A stretch of 64,000 nt of DNA from Bordetella genomosp. 9 (GCF_002119725.1 NZ_CP021109.1:2108001-2172000), one strand, 5' to 3'. Numbered from the stretch's first letter, positions 35,855 through 44,501 are shown. Numbers and translations are program-made. Notes: generated by a model from the letters alone, not told the origin.

Positions 35855-37144
35855 ATGCACGAAACGCCTACCCACGCCTTGCCTTCATACCTGGACCCCA
35901 ACAATGTCGGCCCCTGGGGAATCTACCTGCAGCAGGTCGATCGTGTTACGCCTTACCTGGGCGCCCTCGGCCGCTGGGTCGAAACGCTGAAGCGCCCCAA
36001 GCGCGCCCTGATCGTGGACGTCCCTGTTGAGCTCGATAACGGCCGCATCGCCCACTTCGAGGGCTATCGTGTCCAGCACAACACCTCGCGCGGTCCGGGC
36101 AAGGGCGGCGTGCGCTTCCACCAGGACGTCACGCTGTCCGAAGTCATGGCGCTGGCCGCGTGGATGTCGATCAAGAACGCCGCCGTCAACCTGCCGTACG
36201 GCGGCGCGAAAGGGGGCATCCGCGTCGACCCGCGCGGCTACTCACAGGCGGAACTGGAGCGGATCACGCGCCGCTATACCAGCGAGATCGGCGTCATCAT
36301 CGGTCCCTCCAAGGACATCCCCGCGCCGGACGTGAACACCAACGCGCAGATCATGGCGTGGATGATGGACACCTACTCCATGAACGAAGGCGCCACGGCC
36401 ACCGGCGTCGTCACCGGCAAACCGGTCGCCCTGGGCGGCAGCCTGGGCCGCGTCGAGGCAACGGGGCGCGGCGTGTTCGTGGTGGGTTGCGAGGCCGCGC
36501 GCGACCTGGGCTTCGACGTCAATGGCGCCCGCGTCATCGTGCAGGGCTTCGGCAACGTGGGCGGCACGGCCGCGCGCCTGTTCCACGGCGTCGGCGCCAA
36601 GATCATCGCCGTCCAGGACCATACCGGCACGGTGTACAACGAATACGGCCTGGATGTGCCCGAGCTGCTGGTCCACGTGTCTCAGCATGGCGGCGTCGGC
36701 GGGTTCGAAAAGGCGCAGACCATCGAGGCTTCCGAATTCTGGAAGCTGGAAACCGAATTCCTGATCCCGGCGGCCCTCGAGGGCCAGATCACGGCCGCCA
36801 ACGCGTCGGACATCAAGGCCAAAGTGGTGGTGGAGGGCGCCAACGGACCGACCACGCCGGAGGCCGACGATATCCTGTTCGACAATGGCATCCTGGTCGT
36901 CCCGGACGTGGTGGCCAACGCCGGCGGCGTGACCGTCAGCTACTTCGAATGGGTGCAGGACTTCTCCAGCTTCTTCTGGACCGAAGACGAGATCAACCAC
37001 CGCCTGGAGCGGATCATGCGCGACGCCTACGCGGCGGTGTCGCAGGTGGCCCGCGAACACAAGGTCACGCTGCGCACCGCGGCCTTCATCGTGGCGTGCA
37101 CGCGCATCCTGCAGGCCCGCCAGGTCCGCGGCCTGTATCCGTGA
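35855..37144 (+). CDS. gdhA: Glutamate dehydrogenase (Glu/Leu/Phe/Val dehydrogenase family)
   Basis: A 429-residue hexameric-type dehydrogenase interconverting glutamate and 2-oxoglutarate plus ammonia. The catalytic region is intact: [42 protein letters not shown] with Lys119 in GGAKGG, and [10 protein letters not shown]. The Rossmann fold [28 protein letters not shown] carries the dinucleotide loop, followed by [15 protein letters not shown]. Length and pattern resemble the ~430-residue catabolic/biosynthetic enzymes of betaproteobacteria. AGGAG lies nine bases before the ATG; the frame is open 26 codons further into the AT-rich promoter. Being just after an amino-acid-type transporter suggests joint use, though it has its own upstream region. 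Confidence 0.94.
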   Translation: MHETPTHALPSYLDPNNVGPWGIYLQQVDRVTPYLGALGRWVETLKRPKRALIVDVPVELDNGRIAHFEGYRVQHNTSRGPGKGGVRFHQDVTLSEVMALAAWMSIKNAAVNLPYGGAKGGIRVDPRGYSQAELERITRRYTSEIGVIIGPSKDIPAPDVNTNAQIMAWMMDTYSMNEGATATGVVTGKPVALGGSLGRVEATGRGVFVVGCEAARDLGFDVNGARVIVQGFGNVGGTAARLFHGVGAKIIAVQDHTGTVYNEYGLDVPELLVHVSQHGGVGGFEKAQTIEASEFWKLETEFLIPAALEGQITAANASDIKAKVVVEGANGPTTPEADDILFDNGILVVPDVVANAGGVTVSYFEWVQDFSSFFWTEDEINHRLERIMRDAYAAVSQVAREHKVTLRTAAFIVACTRILQARQVRGLYP

Positions 37145-37172
37145 TCCCCGGCGATTCACGCGGATGAGCCGG

Positions 37173-37200
37173 GCCGGGCGCGGCGCTTGCCGCGCCCGGC
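37173..37200. terminator. Strong hairpin between convergent gdhA and the lipoprotein gene
   Basis: A perfect 12-bp stem GCCGGGCGCGGC (37173-37184) / GCCGCGCCCGGC (37189-37200) with a GCTT loop sits 29 bp after the gdhA stop and 1 bp before the stop of the converging gene. No T-run, but its position fits shared termination. Confidence 0.7.
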
Positions 37201-37201
37201 G

Positions 37202-38065
37202 TCAGTCCTGGCGCGGAATGAATTCCGGCCGCAGGACGCCGACCAGGTCCTTGTACGGAATCTGCAATTCCGGCTCGCCGTAGGAATAGGGCGCGATGCT
37301 GTACGCGTCGTATTTCACGGTCACTCCTTCGCGGGTCAGGGCGAAATTGCTCGACGGGGAGAAAGGCCACATCCTGTTGTAGGCCGCCGGGTCCCGCCTG
37401 GCGTCTTCGTTGGTTTTCAGCCAGCGGGCATGCGCCGCCTTCAGGGCATCCACGAACTGCGGCCCGCGGCCCGGAATGATGGCCTCGTCCAAGGCCAATA
37501 CGCGTCCCTTGCTGCGCTCCCAGTTCAGATACTGGGTGGCGGGTATCGGATGTGCCGCGCCGGTCAGCATCTGTCCGGTATGCAGCTCGATGGCGATGAT
37601 GTCCCCCACGGTGTCCTTCACACGCGCCTTGAACCAGGTCTCGTCGCGCGGCTGCGCGGTCTGGAAAAAGTACTGCGCGTATTCGTTCAGCGTGTCATAG
37701 GGGCGCGGCCGGTTCGGGTCGACGCCGGTCATGTAGGCGAGCACGTGGTCCACCAGCGCGGTCAGCTTCGGGATGCCGGGAAACGCAATCGAGTCCACCT
37801 CGATGCGGGGGCACTCGCCCGAGCAACCGGGTTTCGTGCGCGTCCATTTGACGGTATCGACCCGCACGTCGCCGGCATTCGCCGATGCCGCCGAACCGGG
37901 CGACAGGCTGATGTCGGCCGGCGGCGTGCTGCCGCAGCCCGCCAGCAATGCCGTCAAACCGAGCAATCCCGCGCTCATGGCGCGCGGCGTGCCGGACAGG
38001 ATGCGGAACAAAGGGAAAATGGACGGCCCGGGCTTTCGAGGGCCGGCCGGACGGAATTCATGCAT
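37202..38065 (-). CDS. Lipoprotein with DUF3298/RsiV-like domain
   Basis: A 287-residue envelope protein. An N-terminal arginine-rich lead is followed by a hydrophobic segment (MSAGLLGLTALLAGC) ending in a lipobox, so Cys44 should be lipidated. The body contains FPGIPKLTALVDHVLAYMTG and the C-terminal stretch NFALTREGVTVKYDAYSIAPYSYGEPELQIPYKDLVGVLRPEF, which is the DUF3298 signature shared with RsiV. Function is not established; RsiV itself is a lysozyme-sensing anti-sigma factor, but no sigma gene is adjacent here. GGAG ten bases upstream supports the first ATG; the alternative ATG at residue 30 would give a more normal lipoprotein signal but has no ribosome-binding site. Confidence 0.8.
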   Translation of the reverse strand: MHEFRPAGPRKPGPSIFPLFRILSGTPRAMSAGLLGLTALLAGCGSTPPADISLSPGSAASANAGDVRVDTVKWTRTKPGCSGECPRIEVDSIAFPGIPKLTALVDHVLAYMTGVDPNRPRPYDTLNEYAQYFFQTAQPRDETWFKARVKDTVGDIIAIELHTGQMLTGAAHPIPATQYLNWERSKGRVLALDEAIIPGRGPQFVDALKAAHARWLKTNEDARRDPAAYNRMWPFSPSSNFALTREGVTVKYDAYSIAPYSYGEPELQIPYKDLVGVLRPEFIPRQD

Positions 38066-38087
38066 CGCGCGTCTGCTCCAGTTCGGA

Positions 38088-38864
38088 TCAGGGCACCTGG
38101 GTCAGCCAGGCCGCGGTGGCGAAACGTTCGCGCGCCTGCCGGTCGGCCTCGGCCATTTCGGCTTCCGTGATGGCGCCCTGCGTCAACCCATGCCGGTTGC
38201 GAAAGACTTCGATCATACGATCGATGATCTGTTCCCGCGGCATTCCAGTTTGGGTCAGCAGCGGATCCACACGCTTTTTCGCGCTGGTCGTGCCCTTGTC
38301 GGAAAGCTTCTCGCGGCCGATCCTGAGCACCTGCACCATTTTCTCGGCGTCGATGTCATAGGCCATCGTCACATGGTGCAGCACGGCTTGGCCCCGGCGG
38401 GCCTGGGCCGCGCCGCCAATCTTTCCGCCTGAGGATGTGATGTCGTTCAAGGGCTGGTACCACGCCTGGATACCCACCGATTGCAGCGCTTCCAACGTCC
38501 ACGCATCCAGGAAGGCATAGGATTCCTGGAAGCTCATGCCCTCCACAAGCGATAGCGGCGCGTAGATGGAGTAGGTGATGGTGTTGCCGGGCTCGACGAA
38601 CATCGCGCCGCCGCCGCTGACGCGGCGTACCACTTCCACGCCGTGGCGGCGAGCGCCGTCGGGATCGACCTCGTTTTTCAATGACTGGAAGCGCCCGATC
38701 ACCACCGCCGGGCGGGCCCATTCCCAGAAGCGCAGCGTGGGCGCGCGCCGCCCGGCTGCGACTTCGTCACTCAGCACGGCGTCCAGCGCCATATGCTCCA
38801 GGGGCGTGCGCGCGCTTTCGCGTATGAGCTGCCAGTCGTGATCGCGCCAGGTGGACCGCGTCAT
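38088..38864 (-). CDS. lplA: Lipoate-protein ligase, catalytic subunit (LplA N-terminal type)
   Basis: A 258-residue member of the biotin/lipoate A/B ligase fold. The N-terminal LIRESARTPLEHMALDAVLSDEVAAG, the nucleotide loop VEVVRRVSGGGAMFVEPGNTITYSIY and the catalytic Lys region DITSSGGKIGGAAQARRGQAVLHHVTMAYDID are the defining LplA motifs (GKIGG holds the Lys). It attaches exogenous lipoate (through lipoyl-AMP) to E2 and GcvH proteins. It lacks the C-terminal accessory domain of Escherichia LplA; that domain is encoded by the small gene just upstream, which overlaps it by four bases. This is the split architecture described for Thermoplasma LplA-LplB. Confidence 0.9.
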   Translation of the reverse strand: MTRSTWRDHDWQLIRESARTPLEHMALDAVLSDEVAAGRRAPTLRFWEWARPAVVIGRFQSLKNEVDPDGARRHGVEVVRRVSGGGAMFVEPGNTITYSIYAPLSLVEGMSFQESYAFLDAWTLEALQSVGIQAWYQPLNDITSSGGKIGGAAQARRGQAVLHHVTMAYDIDAEKMVQVLRIGREKLSDKGTTSAKKRVDPLLTQTGMPREQIIDRMIEVFRNRHGLTQGAITEAEMAEADRQARERFATAAWLTQVP

Positions 38865-39136
38865 GCCAAAGCCCTCCTGACCGCAATGGCAACCGCCTCG
38901 GGCGAGAAGCCGAACATTTCGGTGCCCGGCGGCAAGGCCAGGGCAACGGCAAGGGCCAGTTCGGCTTCGCTTGCGGTCGCCGCCAAGCCGGTGAGCGCGC
39001 GGTCGATTTCGGCCAGCGCCTCGGGCGGTTCCAGGAAAAAGTCGCCGCTGATGCTGACCGCGGTCAGCGCGCCGTCCTCTACGTTCACGTCAGCCACGAC
39101 GAGCTTGCCGCCGGGCACCTTGTATTCGCCATGCAT
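38861..39136 (-). CDS. Lipoate-protein ligase accessory subunit (C-terminal-domain protein, LplB-like)
   Basis: A 91-residue protein that matches the lipoate ligase C-terminal accessory domain: MHGEYKVPGGKLVVADVNVEDGALTAVSISGDFFLEPPEALAEIDRALTG. In split ligases this domain is needed for the adenylation step. It is translated immediately before and overlapping (ATGA) the catalytic gene, so equal amounts of the two chains are expected. The pairing with LplA, the length and the YKVPGGKL motif make the call firm; activity is inferred from the characterised archaeal counterpart. Confidence 0.85.
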   Translation of the reverse strand: MHGEYKVPGGKLVVADVNVEDGALTAVSISGDFFLEPPEALAEIDRALTGLAATASEAELALAVALALPPGTEMFGFSPEAVAIAVRRALA

Positions 39137-39190
39137 GATTGGTCCTCAAGCCGATGCGTGTCGATGTTACGGCATACGGCCTGCCACGTG

Positions 39191-40093
39191 TCACGCCACG
39201 CCGCCCTTGCGCGGGGCGGGCCACAGCCGCCAGTTCAAAGTGACGCCGGCCACAGCGAGGAGGATGAGCGAGATGCCAGCGGCCTGCGCCAGATCGAGCC
39301 GCTGTGCGAAGAAGGCGTAGTCCACCAGAATCGCCACGGCGGGGTAGATGAACGACAGCGCAGCCAGCATGGCCGTAGGCAGCTTCTGGATCGCCGAATA
39401 AAGCAGGATATACATCAGGCAGGTGTGAACGACCCCGAGTACGGCCAGGCAGATCCACTGGCCGGCCGTGGCGGGCAGGGCGGAGAAGTCCGCCATCGGC
39501 GCCAGCATGACGATGCCGACCACGGCCTGCACCAGCGCCAGCAGGTGCGGCGGAATGCCGGCCAGGCGCTTCACGATGATGGCCGTGACCGCATAAAGGA
39601 AGCCGGCGCCCATGCCGAGCAGCAGGCCCGACAGATAGTGGTCGTGCGAGAGCGCGCTCGACCCTTGCAGATCGAGCAGCATCAGCAGCCCCCCGAAGGC
39701 CACGCCCGCCCAGGCCACCTTGGTGAGAGAGGGACGTTCGCCAAGGAAGACCGCGCCCAGCCCCATCAGAAAAAAGGGCTGGAAGTTGTAGACGGCGGTG
39801 GACAGCGAAATGGACGCCAGGCGGTAGGCCGAGAACAGCAGCACCCAGTTCATGACCAGCGCCGCGCCGGCCGCAACCGCCAGCCCGAAGCTGGTGCGGC
39901 CGAAATAGCGCCGGGAAAGCAGGCCGCGCGCGTGGCAATAGACCAGCAGCGCGAGCGCGCCGAAAAGACAGCGGAAGAAAACGACATTGAAAGGGCCCTG
40001 GCCGGACTCCAGCACGAAATAGCCCAGCGTGCCGGACATGGCCATGGCGGCGCTCATCTGCAGCGCGCCGGTGCGTTCAGTCGGTGTAGCCAT
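39191..40093 (-). CDS. DMT-superfamily transporter (EamA family)
   Basis: A 300-residue inner-membrane protein with ten hydrophobic helices in two EamA repeats. Marks include SAYRLASISLSTAVYNFQPFFLMGLGAVFLGERPSLTKVAWAGVAFGGLLMLL and, in the second half, YSAIQKLPTAMLAALSFIYPAVAILVDYAFFAQRLDLAQAAGI. Relatives export amino acids and related metabolites. It is divergent from an Lrp/AsnC-family regulator whose start is ~150 bp away, a common pairing for amino-acid exporters; the Lrp protein may therefore sense the exported amino acid. It converges with nothing: the split lipoate ligase genes follow on the same strand after 54 bp. Confidence 0.93.
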   Translation of the reverse strand: MATPTERTGALQMSAAMAMSGTLGYFVLESGQGPFNVVFFRCLFGALALLVYCHARGLLSRRYFGRTSFGLAVAAGAALVMNWVLLFSAYRLASISLSTAVYNFQPFFLMGLGAVFLGERPSLTKVAWAGVAFGGLLMLLDLQGSSALSHDHYLSGLLLGMGAGFLYAVTAIIVKRLAGIPPHLLALVQAVVGIVMLAPMADFSALPATAGQWICLAVLGVVHTCLMYILLYSAIQKLPTAMLAALSFIYPAVAILVDYAFFAQRLDLAQAAGISLILLAVAGVTLNWRLWPAPRKGGVA

Positions 40094-40244
40094 GATGGAA
40101 GTCCTCGGATACTTGCGCGGCGCCGCCGCTTGGAAGTACCGTTGCAGCGGTACCGGTGAAACGCATTATCGCAGCCGGTTATGCGGTTTTGAATCGCTTT
40201 TCAGCTCAAAAATCGCGCGTACACATTGGATTTCGAAGGCAAAA

Positions 40245-40712
40245 ATGCGCAATGACCTTAACGATACGCAGGGGCCTCTGGATGCGGTGGACCGTCGCCT
40301 CGTAACGCTGCTCGCGGCAAACGCCCGGGCAACCGTGGCGGAGCTTGCACGGCAGGTCGGCATGTCCTCGCCCAGCGTCGCAGACCGCCTGCGCCGGCTG
40401 GAAGACGCGGGCGTCATCCAGCGCTACACGGTGGAAGTCGATCCCGCGGCGCTGGGATATGCGTTGCAGGCCATCGTTCGCGTGCGGCCCTTGCCGGGCC
40501 AATTGCGGCGGGTGGAAGAACTGATCGCCGATATTCCGGAATTCATCGAATGCGACAAGGTGACCGGCGAAGACTGCTTCATCGCGCGGCTCGTGTTGCG
40601 CACCATCGGGCACCTGGACGAGATCCTGGACCGCATTACCGAGTACGCCGAAACCAATACCGCCATCGTCAAGGCGGCCACGCTGCGCCGGCGCCTGCCG
40701 CCGCTGGGGTAA
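40245..40712 (+). CDS. Lrp/AsnC-family transcriptional regulator
   Basis: A 155-residue regulator. Helix-turn-helix at ~10-60 (LDAVDRRLVTLLAANARATVAELARQVGMSSPSVADRLRRLEDAGVIQRYTVEVDPAALGY) followed by the RAM ligand-binding domain (ALQAIVRVRPLPGQLRRVEELIADIPEFIECDKVTGEDCFIARLVLRTIGHLDEILDRI), which forms octamers and binds amino acids. GAAGG six bases upstream supports this ATG. Divergent from the EamA exporter, which it probably controls. The amidohydrolase gene starts 55 bp downstream on the same strand and could be co-transcribed. Confidence 0.93.
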   Translation: MRNDLNDTQGPLDAVDRRLVTLLAANARATVAELARQVGMSSPSVADRLRRLEDAGVIQRYTVEVDPAALGYALQAIVRVRPLPGQLRRVEELIADIPEFIECDKVTGEDCFIARLVLRTIGHLDEILDRITEYAETNTAIVKAATLRRRLPPLG

Positions 40713-40767
40713 TCTCGCGTCTTTCTGGAATGCCGCCCAGCGGCCTGGTTTTTCGAGTTTCAAGGAA

Positions 40768-41604
40768 ATGGCAATGACTTTCCCCGCCGGCATGCCGGAC
40801 AACGCTTGCGACAGCCACCTGCATATCTTCGACTCCCGCTTTCCCGAGCAGCCCGGTTCCGGCGAGCCCTTCGCAGGCGGCACGGTGAGCGATTACCGGG
40901 CGATAAGCCGGCGCATGGGTACGGCGCGCGCCATCATCGTGCAGGCGAAGCGCTATGGCACGGACAACGCCTGTCTGCTCGACGCCATCGCGCAGTTCGG
41001 CGGGCAGGCCCGCGGCATCGCGGTGGCCACGCCGGACGTGGGCGACGCGGCCTTGCGGCAGCTCGACGCGGGCGGCGTTCGCGGCTTGCGCTTCAGCGTT
41101 TGGAATCCCAAGGACACGGTCACGACGGTGGACATGATCGAAGCGCTGGCGCGCCGCATCGCGCCCCTGGGCTGGCATGCGCAGCTGCACATGTCCGGCG
41201 ACCAGATCGTGGCGCACGCCGACATGCTCGGCCGGCTGCCATGTCCGATGGTGATCGACCATATGGCGCGATTGCCGCCTGCGTTGGGCGTGCGGCACCC
41301 GGCATGGGACGTGGTGCGCGGTCTGCTCGATGGCGGCAACTGCTGGGTGAAGCTTTCGGGCGCGTATCTGAACACGGCGACGGGAGGCCCCGACTATGCG
41401 GACGCCACGGCGGTGGCCCGCGCATTCGTCCAGGCGGCGCCGGAACGGCTGGTGTGGGGCAGCGATTGGCCGCACGTGACCGAGGCGTCGCATCCGCCCG
41501 ACACCGTGGCGCTGCTCGGCCTGCTGAACGCCTGGGCGCCCGATGCTGGCGTTCGCACGCGCATCCTGGTCGATAATCCGCGGCAGCTCTACGGCTTCGA
41601 TTGA
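40768..41604 (+). CDS. Amidohydrolase-2 family metal-dependent hydrolase (PLL lactonase-like)
   Basis: A 278-residue TIM-barrel hydrolase. The metal ligands are visible: DSHLHIFD near residue 15, the His in LHMSGDQIVAHAD, VIDHMAR, and GSDWPHVTE with the catalytic Asp. The C-terminal ILVDNPRQLYGF is characteristic of the group with 2-pyrone-4,6-dicarboxylate lactonase and D-galactarolactone isomerase. It most likely opens or isomerises a lactone from aromatic or sugar-acid breakdown, but no pathway partner is next to it, so the substrate is open. AAGGAA stands just upstream of the ATG; an alternative ATG lies two codons on. Confidence 0.88.
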   Translation: MAMTFPAGMPDNACDSHLHIFDSRFPEQPGSGEPFAGGTVSDYRAISRRMGTARAIIVQAKRYGTDNACLLDAIAQFGGQARGIAVATPDVGDAALRQLDAGGVRGLRFSVWNPKDTVTTVDMIEALARRIAPLGWHAQLHMSGDQIVAHADMLGRLPCPMVIDHMARLPPALGVRHPAWDVVRGLLDGGNCWVKLSGAYLNTATGGPDYADATAVARAFVQAAPERLVWGSDWPHVTEASHPPDTVALLGLLNAWAPDAGVRTRILVDNPRQLYGFD

Positions 41605-41639
41605 TACGCCGGGTCCCGCGGCGCGGCTGCGTCCTGCCT

Positions 41640-42140
41640 TCAGGCGGGCGCCGTGGGCGCGGCACACGCGGCCGCCACATCCGGCGCGATCGATCCCGGC
41701 TTTTCGGCGGGGCCATAGCGCCTGATGGCCTGCCCGTCCCGTCCGACGAGGAACTTCGTGAAGTTCCACTTGATCGCGCGGCTTCCCAATACGCCGGGCC
41801 TTGCCTGTTTCAGCCACCGATAGAGGGGGTGTGCGCGTTCGCCGTTGACATCGATCTTCGCGAACATAGGGAAGGTCACGTCATAGCGCGATGTGCAGAA
41901 CCGCTTGATCTCGGCCTCGTCGCCCGGCTCCTGATGGCGGAACTGATCGCAAGGAAAACCGAGCACGCTGAAGCCGGCGTCGCGGTAACGCCGGTACAGG
42001 TCTTCCAGCCCCGCGTACTGCGGCGTGAACCCGCAGCGCGACGCCACGTTCACCACCAGCACCACGCGGCCGGCAAACTCGCTGAGCGGGCGTTCGGGGC
42101 CGTCGATATCGCGCGCGGAAAAATCGTATAGGGATGTCAT
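41640..42140 (-). CDS. Glutathione peroxidase family protein
   Basis: A 166-residue thiol peroxidase of the GPx family, cytoplasmic. The peroxidatic Cys36 is in NVASRCGFTPQY, the catalytic Gln in FPCDQFRHQEPG and Trp125-Asn126 in KWNFTKFLV, so the Cys-Gln-Trp-Asn tetrad is complete. Cys rather than selenocysteine is used. It reduces hydrogen and organic peroxides with thioredoxin or glutathione. The ATG is chosen with AGGAG ~9 bases upstream; nine further codons are open upstream. Converges with the amidohydrolase gene. Confidence 0.93.
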   Translation of the reverse strand: MTSLYDFSARDIDGPERPLSEFAGRVVLVVNVASRCGFTPQYAGLEDLYRRYRDAGFSVLGFPCDQFRHQEPGDEAEIKRFCTSRYDVTFPMFAKIDVNGERAHPLYRWLKQARPGVLGSRAIKWNFTKFLVGRDGQAIRRYGPAEKPGSIAPDVAAACAAPTAPA

Positions 42141-42296
42141 GGCGGAAGCTCCTTGCGGGCGGCGCATTGCAATGCATGGCCGCCCGACATTTTAGAGCCC
42201 GCCGCCCGGCGCCGAGTCCAGCGTGCGCCGCGATATCGATGTTCGATGCTGTAATGTGCGAACGAGACAACTGAACCCGTAGCGGGGAGGCCGGGC

Positions 42297-42617
42297 ATGA
42301 CCGCACCTTCGATGATGGAACGGCTGGAAGCGATGCTGGCTTCCGGCAAAGACGACAAACTGCTGCGATATACCCTGGGCAAGGCTTACGCGGAGGCCGG
42401 CAATTTCGACAAGGCGTGCGAACACCTTGAGGTCTCCGTCTCCTACGACCCCGAGTACTCGGTGGCGTGGAAATGGCTGGGCAAGGCGCGGTTGGGGAGG
42501 GACGACAAGGAGGGAGCGCGCCAGGCATGGCAACGCGCATCGGAAGTGGCCGCTGCCCATGGCGATGCACAGGTGGTCAAAGAGGTCGCCGTGTTCTTGC
42601 GGCGTCTCGATCGTTGA
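42297..42617 (+). CDS. Small tetratricopeptide-repeat protein
   Basis: A 106-residue protein with two to three TPR-like helices pairs: KLLRYTLGKAYAEAGNFDKACEHLEVSVSYDPEYSVAWKWLGKARLGRDDKEGARQAWQRASEVAAAHGD. TPR proteins mediate protein-protein contacts; partner unknown. No signal peptide. GGGGAGG seven bases before the ATG is a strong ribosome-binding site. It diverges from the glutathione peroxidase gene with 156 bp between starts. Confidence 0.85.
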   Translation: MTAPSMMERLEAMLASGKDDKLLRYTLGKAYAEAGNFDKACEHLEVSVSYDPEYSVAWKWLGKARLGRDDKEGARQAWQRASEVAAAHGDAQVVKEVAVFLRRLDR

Positions 42618-42734
42618 TGGTGGATCGTCAAGGGTCAAGGAAGCTCGGATTCCGGTCCGGTTTCAATGTTGAACTGGCCGAATGGCGGCGGCGTTTGCGG
42701 GCAGGGCGCCATTGCACTGTTGGCCCGACGACAC

Positions 42735-42757
42735 AAGTAGGGCGGCACATAAGTAGG
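42735..42757 (+). promoter_or_regulatory. AAGTAGG direct repeats in an AT-rich leader
   Basis: Two AAGTAGG copies (42735-42741 and 42751-42757), 16 bp apart, in the 322-bp stretch between the TPR gene and the CoA-transferase gene. That stretch holds no sizeable gene; it is more AT-rich than the rest and ends in a possible tiny reading frame with AAGGA before its ATG. Confidence 0.25.
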
Positions 42758-42780
42758 ACTAAGCGACTAAAGGAAAACAT

Positions 42781-42924
42781 ATGTGTCGCGTGAGGCGGTG
42801 TCCCGTGCGCGCGTACCCCGGCGCAACGCCACACAGCGCGATGCGGCGTCAAACAGTGAAACACGCGGTGCGCCGTATGATGTTGACGCTGCCGTTGCCG
42901 CGGATTTGTAATGCGCTGGGATAA
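42781..42924 (+). CDS. Possible 47-residue leader peptide or spurious ORF
   Basis: ATG preceded by AAAGGAAAACAT, a good ribosome-binding site, opens a 47-codon frame (MCRVRRCPVRAYPGATPHSA..., ending RICNALG) 15 bp before the CoA-transferase start. It is Arg-rich with three Cys and no recognisable family. It may be an upstream leader reading frame or chance. Confidence 0.2.
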   Translation: MCRVRRCPVRAYPGATPHSAMRRQTVKHAVRRMMLTLPLPRICNALG

Positions 42925-42939
42925 GTACGGCCAGCCGCA

Positions 42940-44394
42940 ATGGGATATTTGATGGATCTACGTCCGCCCTTCTTCAGAGGGGCTTCCTCTGCTCGTAAAT
43001 CGACGCACGGCGCGCTGACTGCTTTATGGCAATCGATGGACATGCCCGAGGAAGCCCTTGGCTACATCGATCTGCCGGGAACCGATCCCGTCCTTCCATC
43101 TTCCTTCTCCGTCGGCATGGCGGCGCAATGCAGCATCGCCGCGGCCGCGCTTGCCGCAGCGGAGATATGGGCCATGCGGGGCGGCAAGCGCCAGCGCGTA
43201 TCCGTCGATATGCGGCATGCGGCGCAGGAGACCCGCGGCTATTTCACCCTGGATGGCACGCAGCCCAATATCTGGGACAAGATCACTGGCGTGTACCGCT
43301 GCGGCGACGGCAACTGGGTACGCATACACGCCAACTTCGCGCATCACCGCGATGGCGCACTGGCTTTGCTGGGCTGTCCAACGGGCGCCACGGTCGACCG
43401 GGGCGCCGTCGAAAGAGCGCTGGCGCGCTGGAATGCGCTGGAATTCGAACAGGCCGCGGCGGAAGCAGGGGTGGTGGTGGCCGCGCTTCGCAGCTTCGAT
43501 GAATGGGATCGCCACCCGCAGGGTGTCGCGGTCTCGCAGTTGCCGCTCCTTACCGTCGAACGCATCGGCGATGCCGCGCCGCGCCCCCTGCCGCGCTATG
43601 GCACCAACGCGCGTCCGCTGCAGGACATCCGCGTTCTGGACCTGACCCGCATCATCGCGGGACCGGTGTGCGGCCGCACACTGGCTGCCTACGGTGCGGA
43701 TGTGATGCTGCTGAATTCGCCCAATCTGCCGAACATCGCGGCCATCGCGGAAACCAGCCGGGGGAAATTGTCGGTGCTGGCGGACCTGGACACGGCGACC
43801 GGCCGCATCACGCTTGGCAACCTGCTGCGCAGCGCGCACGTCTTCGTGCAGGGATACCGTCCAGGCGCGCTGGACGCGCAAGGATTCGGGCCGGAAGACG
43901 TGGCGCGCCTGCGGCCCGGCATCGTGTACGTTTCCTTATCCGCTTATGGACACGTCGGTCCCTGGGCGCGCCGGCGCGGGTTCGATTCGCTGGTGCAGAC
44001 GGCCAGCGGTTTCAATCACGCGGAGGCGCAGGCCGCCGGACAGGAAGCCCCGCGCCCGATGCCGGTGCAGATTCTGGACTACGCCACCGGGTACCTGATG
44101 GCGTTTGGCGCGCAGGTGGCCTTGGCAAGGCAAGCCACCGAAGGCGGCAGTTGGCATGTGCGGGTGTCGCTGGCGCAGACTGCCCGGTGGCTGCGCAGCC
44201 TGCCGCGCGTACCGAATGGCTTGTCCTGCCCCATGCCGTCCCTGGACGGGTATCTGGAAGAGACGAACTCCGGCTTCGGCAAGCTTGCGGCGGTGCGCCA
44301 CGCGGCGCGCTTCTCCGCAACACCCGCTGCGTGGTCGCGGCCGTCGGTGCCGCCCGGCACCAATCCGACCGTCTGGCCATTCAATCAGAACTAG
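42940..44394 (+). CDS. CoA transferase, CaiB/BaiF family (family III)
   Basis: A 484-residue class III CoA transferase. The CaiB fold is recognisable in the C-terminal half: LQDIRVLDLTRIIAGPVCGRTLAAYGADVMLLNSPNLPN, AHVFVQGYRPGALDAQGFGPEDVARLRPGIVYVSLSAYGHVGPWARRRGFDSLVQTASGFNHAEA and ARQATEGGSWHVRVSLAQTARWL. The N-terminal half (DLPGTDPVLPSSFSVGMAAQCSIAAAALAAAEIWAMRGGKRQRVSVDMRHAAQE) is a second, related copy, so this is the long double-domain subgroup. In the usual place of the catalytic Asp the block reads YRPGALDAQGFG. CoA acceptor and donor are unknown. Two ATGs four codons apart (42940, 42952) are possible and neither has a strong ribosome-binding site. Confidence 0.88.
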   Translation: MGYLMDLRPPFFRGASSARKSTHGALTALWQSMDMPEEALGYIDLPGTDPVLPSSFSVGMAAQCSIAAAALAAAEIWAMRGGKRQRVSVDMRHAAQETRGYFTLDGTQPNIWDKITGVYRCGDGNWVRIHANFAHHRDGALALLGCPTGATVDRGAVERALARWNALEFEQAAAEAGVVVAALRSFDEWDRHPQGVAVSQLPLLTVERIGDAAPRPLPRYGTNARPLQDIRVLDLTRIIAGPVCGRTLAAYGADVMLLNSPNLPNIAAIAETSRGKLSVLADLDTATGRITLGNLLRSAHVFVQGYRPGALDAQGFGPEDVARLRPGIVYVSLSAYGHVGPWARRRGFDSLVQTASGFNHAEAQAAGQEAPRPMPVQILDYATGYLMAFGAQVALARQATEGGSWHVRVSLAQTARWLRSLPRVPNGLSCPMPSLDGYLEETNSGFGKLAAVRHAARFSATPAAWSRPSVPPGTNPTVWPFNQN

Positions 44395-44501
44395 GCCCTG
44401 TCAACGTCAGCAGGGGCGTTGCGCGGCCCGCCGCGCCAATTCCGGTAGACTTCGGGCTCGCGGCCGAACGGGCGCCCGCCAACATCGCCATCGAACTCGC
44501 C

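Noticed and set aside
42628..42864. 78-codon reverse-strand frame in the gap before the CoA transferase
   Set aside because: No ribosome-binding site, no family resemblance, and it covers the AT-rich promoter-like region.
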